A program made the position numbers and the translations under genes. From positions 1 to 6,865 of the forward strand of contig JAGARF010000182.1 of assembly GCA_017622395.1 (NCBI GenBank): 6,865 nucleotides of DNA, given 5' to 3'. The notes below the pieces were generated by a model. That model searched no databases. It had not been told where the DNA came from and saw only the letters and a list, made by a program, of their open reading frames with translations. The stretch comes from Clostridia bacterium. Lineage in GTDB: Bacteria; Bacillota; Clostridia; RGIG6154. Numbering within the stretch: position 1 is the first letter of the stretch; the number at the start of each line of letters is the position of its first letter. Shown one piece after another: positions 1 through 4,300 of the stretch.

Positions 1-75
1 AAATTCAAAACCGACATATTCACAAAGCTTTCTCAAAACGCAGAAGAAATACTTGAAATATACAAAAAGGACTAA
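1..75 (+). CDS. C-terminal end of an unidentified plus-strand gene (5' partial)
   Basis: Frame 1 is open from the first base and gives 24 codons before a TAA at 73-75. The peptide is lysine-rich and amphipathic, ending in ILEIYKKD, as expected for a final helix. The best support is position: the TAA lies in the left arm of a strong intrinsic terminator, a common arrangement at Firmicutes gene ends. The gene converges on the minus-strand SLH gene. Too little is visible to assign a family or function, and a chance open frame of this length cannot be excluded. Confidence 0.6.
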   Translation, partial: KFKTDIFTKLSQNAEEILEIYKKD

Positions 76-90
76 TTTTTAGTCCTTTTT
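64..90 (+). terminator. Intrinsic terminator of the plus-strand gene, probably bidirectional
   Basis: The left arm AAAAAGGACTAA (64-75) pairs perfectly with TTAGTCCTTTTT (79-90) around a 3-nt TTT loop, and more T-rich sequence follows. The arm begins with five A residues, so the minus-strand transcript also ends in a U-run; it could therefore act as a backup terminator for the convergent minus-strand genes. The stop codon of the upstream reading frame is inside the stem. Confidence 0.85.
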
Positions 91-145
91 AATTTGCAAA
101 AAAATGCAGAAACGATTTTTAAACCACCATAAAAATGAGATGAGA

Positions 146-204
146 TTTGGATAATTGCGGCTCGTAGTGTATGTTTTATACATAAGTAGCCGCAATTATT
201 CAAA
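146..204. repeat. Long imperfect inverted repeat (hairpin) in the convergent intergenic gap
   Basis: A perfect 12-bp inverted repeat pairs ATAATTGCGGCT (151-162) with AGCCGCAATTAT (188-199). In plus-strand RNA the stem extends outward through a G-U pair (150/200), G-C (149/201) and three U-A pairs to 146/204, giving about 17 bp. Inside the 25-nt loop there is a second small hairpin, TGTAT (168-172) with ATACA (178-182). No U-run follows on either strand, so it is not a standard terminator. It could be a palindromic repeat element, a structured RNA end or a protein-binding site; the sequence does not decide. Apart from this and the two terminators, the gap 76-252 shows nothing recognisable. 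Confidence 0.7.
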
Positions 205-237
205 AAAGCTCACTTAAACAATTGTTTAAGTGAGCTT
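201..237 (-). terminator. Intrinsic terminator of the minus-strand surface-protein genes
   Basis: Positions 206-237 are a perfect 32-bp palindrome: AAGCTCACTTAAACAA (206-221) followed directly by its reverse complement (222-237). Read on the minus strand, the stem is followed by a run of U (six A on the plus strand at 202-207), and it begins 15 bases after the TAA of the SLH gene. There is no comparable T-run immediately after it on the plus strand, so it is directed at the minus-strand transcript. Confidence 0.88.
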
Positions 238-252
238 GGTCTGACTCATTTT

Positions 253-1287
253 TTATTCTTCAGGGAAGAAGAAGTCCATAAGGAATTCATATGCCTCATC
301 TTCTACTTTTCTTATAACCTTGCCTGAAAAATCGTTTTGAGCATCTTCAGGCATTGCATTTAAGAGTGCCTGAGCTTCGTCTATTTTGTCTGCGTATGTT
401 TCTCTGATATATTCATTGGTAAGTATTACGCTGTCTGCTTTATCAAGTGCATCATTTACACAAACTAATACTACATCAATTATTTCCTGTTCGTCCTCTG
501 TAAATTCAATTACTTTAAAGGAATTCACAACGCTGTTTAAGCTTGAAACCATTTTCGCATTTTCTTCTGTGTAGTTGGTAGATGGTTTTGATGAACCGCT
601 TCCCGATCCTCCGCCGGAACCGCCGCCTGAAGGTTTAATTGGGTTTGTTTCTTCTTTCTTTTCCTCCTCAGGCTCTTTTTCAGGTTCCTTTTCAGGTTCT
701 TCTTCAACAACAAAACCTGCTGAAACCATTGCCATTTCTGCTCTGGTTATTTTTTCTGTTGCTCTGAAGGTGTCACCTGCTTCAAGGGTCATAAGTCTGT
801 TTGACAAAACCTTTTCAACATATTCTTTTGCCCAGCTTGATACATGGTCTTTAATTGTTTTATAATAAGGAAGCTTATAAAGGTTTGCAACCCTTGAAAT
901 GATAACACAGGTTTCTTCTCTTGTGAGCATATTTTCGCCTCTGAAGGTGTCATCACCGTAGCCTGCAATGTAGCCTGCTTTTTTTGCAATCAATATATCT
1001 TTATAGTACCAATCGGTTTTTTTAACATCGCTGAAATTTGTGTCTGCCTCTTCCTTATAATCAAATATGAGGTTAATTATCTTACAGAATTCTGCTCTTG
1101 TAAGACCGTCATTTGGTCTGAATGTACCGTCTCCGTCGCCAACAAGAACACCTGCATTAACAAGCTTGTATATCGCATCATAACCCTTATCCGTTTCTGC
1201 CACATCTGTGAACTTAACCTCTGTTGCGTTTGCAGTTAATGACATAAGCATTAAAACTGCAAGTAATATTGCTGTAATCTTTTTCAT
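253..1287 (-). CDS. Secreted S-layer-homology (SLH) domain protein with unknown helical C-terminal domain
   Basis: The 344-residue product begins with a Sec signal peptide (MKK start, hydrophobic core about 4-18, likely cleavage after ANA at 21). Three SLH domains follow. The first (about 25-75) has FTDVAE, GDGDGTFRPND and TRAE; the second (about 85-136) has FSDV, GYGDDTFRGE and TREE; the third (about 143-192) has GDTFRATEKI and TRAE, but its start (TIKDH) is degenerate. SLH triplets bind pyruvylated secondary cell-wall polymers, so the protein should sit non-covalently on the cell wall. Residues 195-238 form a linker: acidic EPEK repeats, then a Gly/Ser-rich run. The final ~105 residues are acidic, predicted helical, and match no family I recognise. 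The start is supported by the signal peptide and by AAGAGGT just upstream. It lies 50 bp downstream of the giant repeat gene and is followed by a terminator, so the two are probably co-transcribed. Role: wall-bound surface protein; the effector function of the C-terminal domain is unknown. Confidence 0.95.
   Translation of the reverse strand: MKKITAILLAVLMLMSLTANATEVKFTDVAETDKGYDAIYKLVNAGVLVGDGDGTFRPNDGLTRAEFCKIINLIFDYKEEADTNFSDVKKTDWYYKDILIAKKAGYIAGYGDDTFRGENMLTREETCVIISRVANLYKLPYYKTIKDHVSSWAKEYVEKVLSNRLMTLEAGDTFRATEKITRAEMAMVSAGFVVEEEPEKEPEKEPEEEKKEETNPIKPSGGGSGGGSGSGSSKPSTNYTEENAKMVSSLNSVVNSFKVIEFTEDEQEIIDVVLVCVNDALDKADSVILTNEYIRETYADKIDEAQALLNAMPEDAQNDFSGKVIRKVEDEAYEFLMDFFFPEE
574..705 (-). 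repeat. Glu/Pro and Gly/Ser linker-coding low-complexity stretch
   Basis: This part of the SLH gene encodes residues 195-238. A tandem EPEK-type acidic run is followed by NPIKPS, then a glycine/serine run and SKPSTN. It is a flexible spacer between the wall-binding SLH domains and the C-terminal domain. The same low-complexity DNA produces long open frames on the plus strand that are not genes. Confidence 0.85.
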
Positions 1288-1292
1288 ATTTT

Positions 1293-1299
1293 ACCTCTT
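1293..1299 (-). promoter_or_regulatory. Ribosome binding site of the SLH gene
   Basis: Minus-strand AAGAGGT lies 5 bases before the ATG at 1287, a suitable Shine-Dalgarno site. A stronger-looking GGAGG occurs further upstream (within 1322-1328), but it is inside a perfect hairpin and about 34 bases from the start, so it is unlikely to be the site used. Confidence 0.75.
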
Positions 1300-1306
1300 T
1301 TTTGCC

Positions 1307-1330
1307 TTCCTCCGCCTTTCGGCGGAGGAA
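1307..1330 (-). other. Intergenic 10-bp hairpin with GAAA tetraloop between the two surface-protein genes
   Basis: On the minus strand, arm TTCCTCCGCC and arm GGCGGAGGAA pair without mismatch around a GAAA (GNRA-type) loop. It lies just after the tandem TAA TAA stop of the giant gene (1335-1340) and before the SLH ribosome binding site. It is followed by GGC and an A-run rather than a U-run, so it does not look like an intrinsic terminator. A role as an mRNA-stabilising or processing element that adjusts expression of one gene against the other is inference. Confidence 0.7.
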
Positions 1331-1337
1331 TTAATTA

Positions 1338-4300
1338 TTATTTATAGCTTCTTTCTACGGTAATTTTAAGCTTACCGTTTCCTGCTTCATACAAATCTTC
1401 TGTAACTTTAAATCTTGAAAGATATGTTTCCATAAGATTAAATACTGTGTCAACTGTGTAGAAATCATCATAGCCAAGTGTTCTTCTTATAATTGTATAT
1501 ACAAGCGGAACTTGTTCTTCTGTAATTTCTCTGTTGAACTTACTTGCAATAAACTTATCAAGAACTGTGTTGAATTTAGATACGATTCCTCTTTCAGCAA
1601 GCTTGTCATAAACTGCCTCAATCTTATCGTCTATATCAATTCTTGTTTCAATCTTGCTTAATGCACTTTCATATTTATCGAAGAATCTGTCAGGAATATC
1701 TCCTTCAAAGATTTCAAGAACATCTTTATATGATGGAAGTTCTTCTGTTTCTGCATAAGTATTTACCAATGCTAAAATGCTGTTAAAGTACTCTGCAACC
1801 TTTTGAGCAAGTTTTTCCTGTGCAGCCTCTGCTTTATCCTGCGGGAGGTTGTCAACATACCACTTGCCTGCGTCTGTAAGAAGTGCTGACGCATTTCTTA
1901 CAAGCTCGTAATAATCAGTAAATTCTTTTAATGAATATCCTGAAAGTGTTTCTGTTGCCTGTGAGCTGTCACCATTCAAGAAGTTTTCAATCTTGATTAA
2001 ATCAACAAGTGCCTTTACATACTTGTTTTCATCATAGAAGATTTCATATGCATCACCCGGCTTACCATCATTGCCCTCAAGTTTATCCTCAGCTTTATCT
2101 TTAAGTTCAAGATATTTATCAAACACAGGCACAACAATGTCTGCCATAGGATTGAATTTAACTGTTACACCGCTGTCCACATATGCGGTATTTCCAAGCT
2201 TAGCCTGATCTATAGCACTGTGAAGCTGTGCATTAAAGCCATTTAATGCATCATCATAGATTGGCTTTAAGATACTGTCAGGAATAAGACCTGCAAATCT
2301 TTCAGGAATATATTCATTCATAAAGCTGTCGTAATCGTAATGTGCAAGTGCTCTTTCTATTGCCTCTGCAACAAAGAGATTATCAGGATGAACCTTAAAC
2401 TGATTATAGTTTATAAGTTCATTTATAAATTCGTCAACAAACACACCAAGCTCTGTTTCTTTTGCAAACTCTACAACCTCTTCCATAATTTTAGGATGAT
2501 GTTCAAGATAATCTGCAATTCTGTCGATTGTATGTTCTCTGAACTCTGCATCTTCTATAAGGTCTTCTACTGCAATATCTGTAACTTCTGCTAAAGCATC
2601 CTCGTCATTAATTACAAAATCAACTATTGTTGAAACAACCTCTGCTTTTGAATCTGCATCTGCAAATATCATATCAACAGCACCAGGAAGAATTGCAACT
2701 CTGAAATCGTGGTTTTCAATAAACTGTCCGTTTATGTAGTTTACAACCTTTGTTTTCTTTTCAGGTGTTTCAAACATTTTTTCGATATGTCCGTCGATTT
2801 CTGTATAATCTGCAGGAGTTTTGTTAACTATCTTAGCTACTGCTTTATCAATATATGTTTGTTCTTCTCCGTCAGTGAAGATTTTATCAATTGTATTGTT
2901 GATGTATGTATCTCTGTCACTGCCGCCAAGAATACGCTTAACAGCTTTTGCTACATATGCTGCTTTTTTAGTTCCACCCACAATATTATCAATTGTTTTT
3001 GTTGTATATGTCTCTTTAAGGTCCTCATCTGAAACAATTGTATCAATTGCTTTTTGAGTGTATGTGGTTTTATTTTCGCCTGTAGCAAGCGAATATGCAG
3101 TATCTTCAATATAGCTGTCGCGGTTTGCACCTGTAACTATCTTATCAACAGCTTTACCAATATAGCTGTCAAGGTCTGATGTAACAGCTCTGTTTACAAT
3201 GCTGTCAATATAGCTGTCAAAGTTTGCAGTTACCTTGTTGATAATCTCTGTCTCGTACTCTGCTCTCTTTGTTGTTGTAATGTATTCAGCAGCCTTTTCA
3301 GTAACTTCTTCTTTCTTTCCGCCTGTTGTCATTACATAATTGATAACATCATCAAGATTATCAACCTTATCCTGCTCTGTTATAATTACATCATCATCAA
3401 TTCCGAGATGTTCTCTTATAAGCTTTTCATATTCATCAGGATTGTTTTCAAGATACTTTTTAAGTTCCTCCTCGAATTCATCACGACCAAGTCCTGTAAT
3501 ATAAGACTTGATTTCTGTCTTGAATTCAGCTTCTCCCATATTCTGAACATATGAAGTTACTTCCTGACTTCTTTCTGTACCTGTAAGACCATTAATATAC
3601 TGTCTTACTTCTTCCTCTTTGTCATCATCGCTAAGACCATTAATATATGTCTTAATTTCTGCCTTAAGGTCATCTGTTGAAAGTGTCTTTATGTACTCAA
3701 CGATAGCATCGCTTAATTCATCAGCATCCAGCTCATTTATATAAGTTGTGATTTCTGCTTTAAGCTGTTCAGATGTAAGAGAATCAATATATTTTGTGAT
3801 TTCAGACTTAACTTCATCATTGCCTAAGCTGTTTACATATTCAACAACCTCTGCCTCTATTTCTGTTTCGTCAAGACCGCCAATATAATCTTTAACCTCT
3901 GCTTTAAGCTCTGTTTCTGTCAATGTTCCTACATAAATGTTAACAAAGCTTGTAAGCTGTTCTTTTGTCATTTCTCTTACGAAATCTTTAGCAATCGCCT
4001 CTGTAAGAAGCTTTTCAATCTGCGGATGAATAAGCTCTTCAACTGATGTTGTATCACCATCTGCAATAGCTTCATCAATATACTTGTTCACATACTTGAT
4101 AAATTCTTCTTTTTCAAGGTCAACCATTTCTGTGAGCATATCAGAAAGAACGCCCTTCATTTCTTCCTTGCCTTCACCTGTTAAGAGTGAATCAATAAGC
4201 TCTTTGATGAATTCTTCTGCTGAACCGTCGTTCTTTTCAATAAGGTGGTTAAGATATGATGAAATGCTTTCCTTTGCATCTACAGTAAGCTCATTTTCAA

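Noticed and set aside
386..865. Plus-strand open frames opposite the SLH gene (386-574 and 575-865)
   Set aside because: They are antisense to a well-supported SLH gene. Their serine- and proline-rich products mirror the low-complexity linker DNA, with no ribosome binding site or domain.
1307..1330. Intergenic hairpin considered as an intrinsic terminator of the giant gene
   Set aside because: The stem is strong, but on the minus strand it is followed by GGCAAAAAAG rather than U residues, and on the plus strand only by short mixed A/T sequence.
1341..1380. Possible promoter for the SLH gene (TATAAA near 1341-1346 on the minus strand) and a 7-bp inverted repeat ACGGTAA / TTACCGT (1357-1378)
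   Set aside because: No acceptable -35 box lies at the right distance. The inverted repeat is short, inside coding sequence, and expected by chance in AT-rich DNA.
1338..1380. C-terminal LPXTG-type sorting signal on the giant protein
   Set aside because: The protein ends GKLKITVERSYK, with no LPXTG motif, hydrophobic segment or positively charged tail of the required layout.
2340..3057. Plus-strand open frames with cysteine-, phenylalanine- and isoleucine-rich products opposite the second helical array
   Set aside because: These are shadows of the repeated, codon-biased coding strand. The composition (CF/YIC runs) is typical of an antisense frame, and no start signals are present.
3438..3965. 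48-bp periodic direct repeats considered as a CRISPR-like array
   Set aside because: The period is entirely explained by the 16-residue protein repeat in an open frame. There are no conserved repeats alternating with unique spacers.
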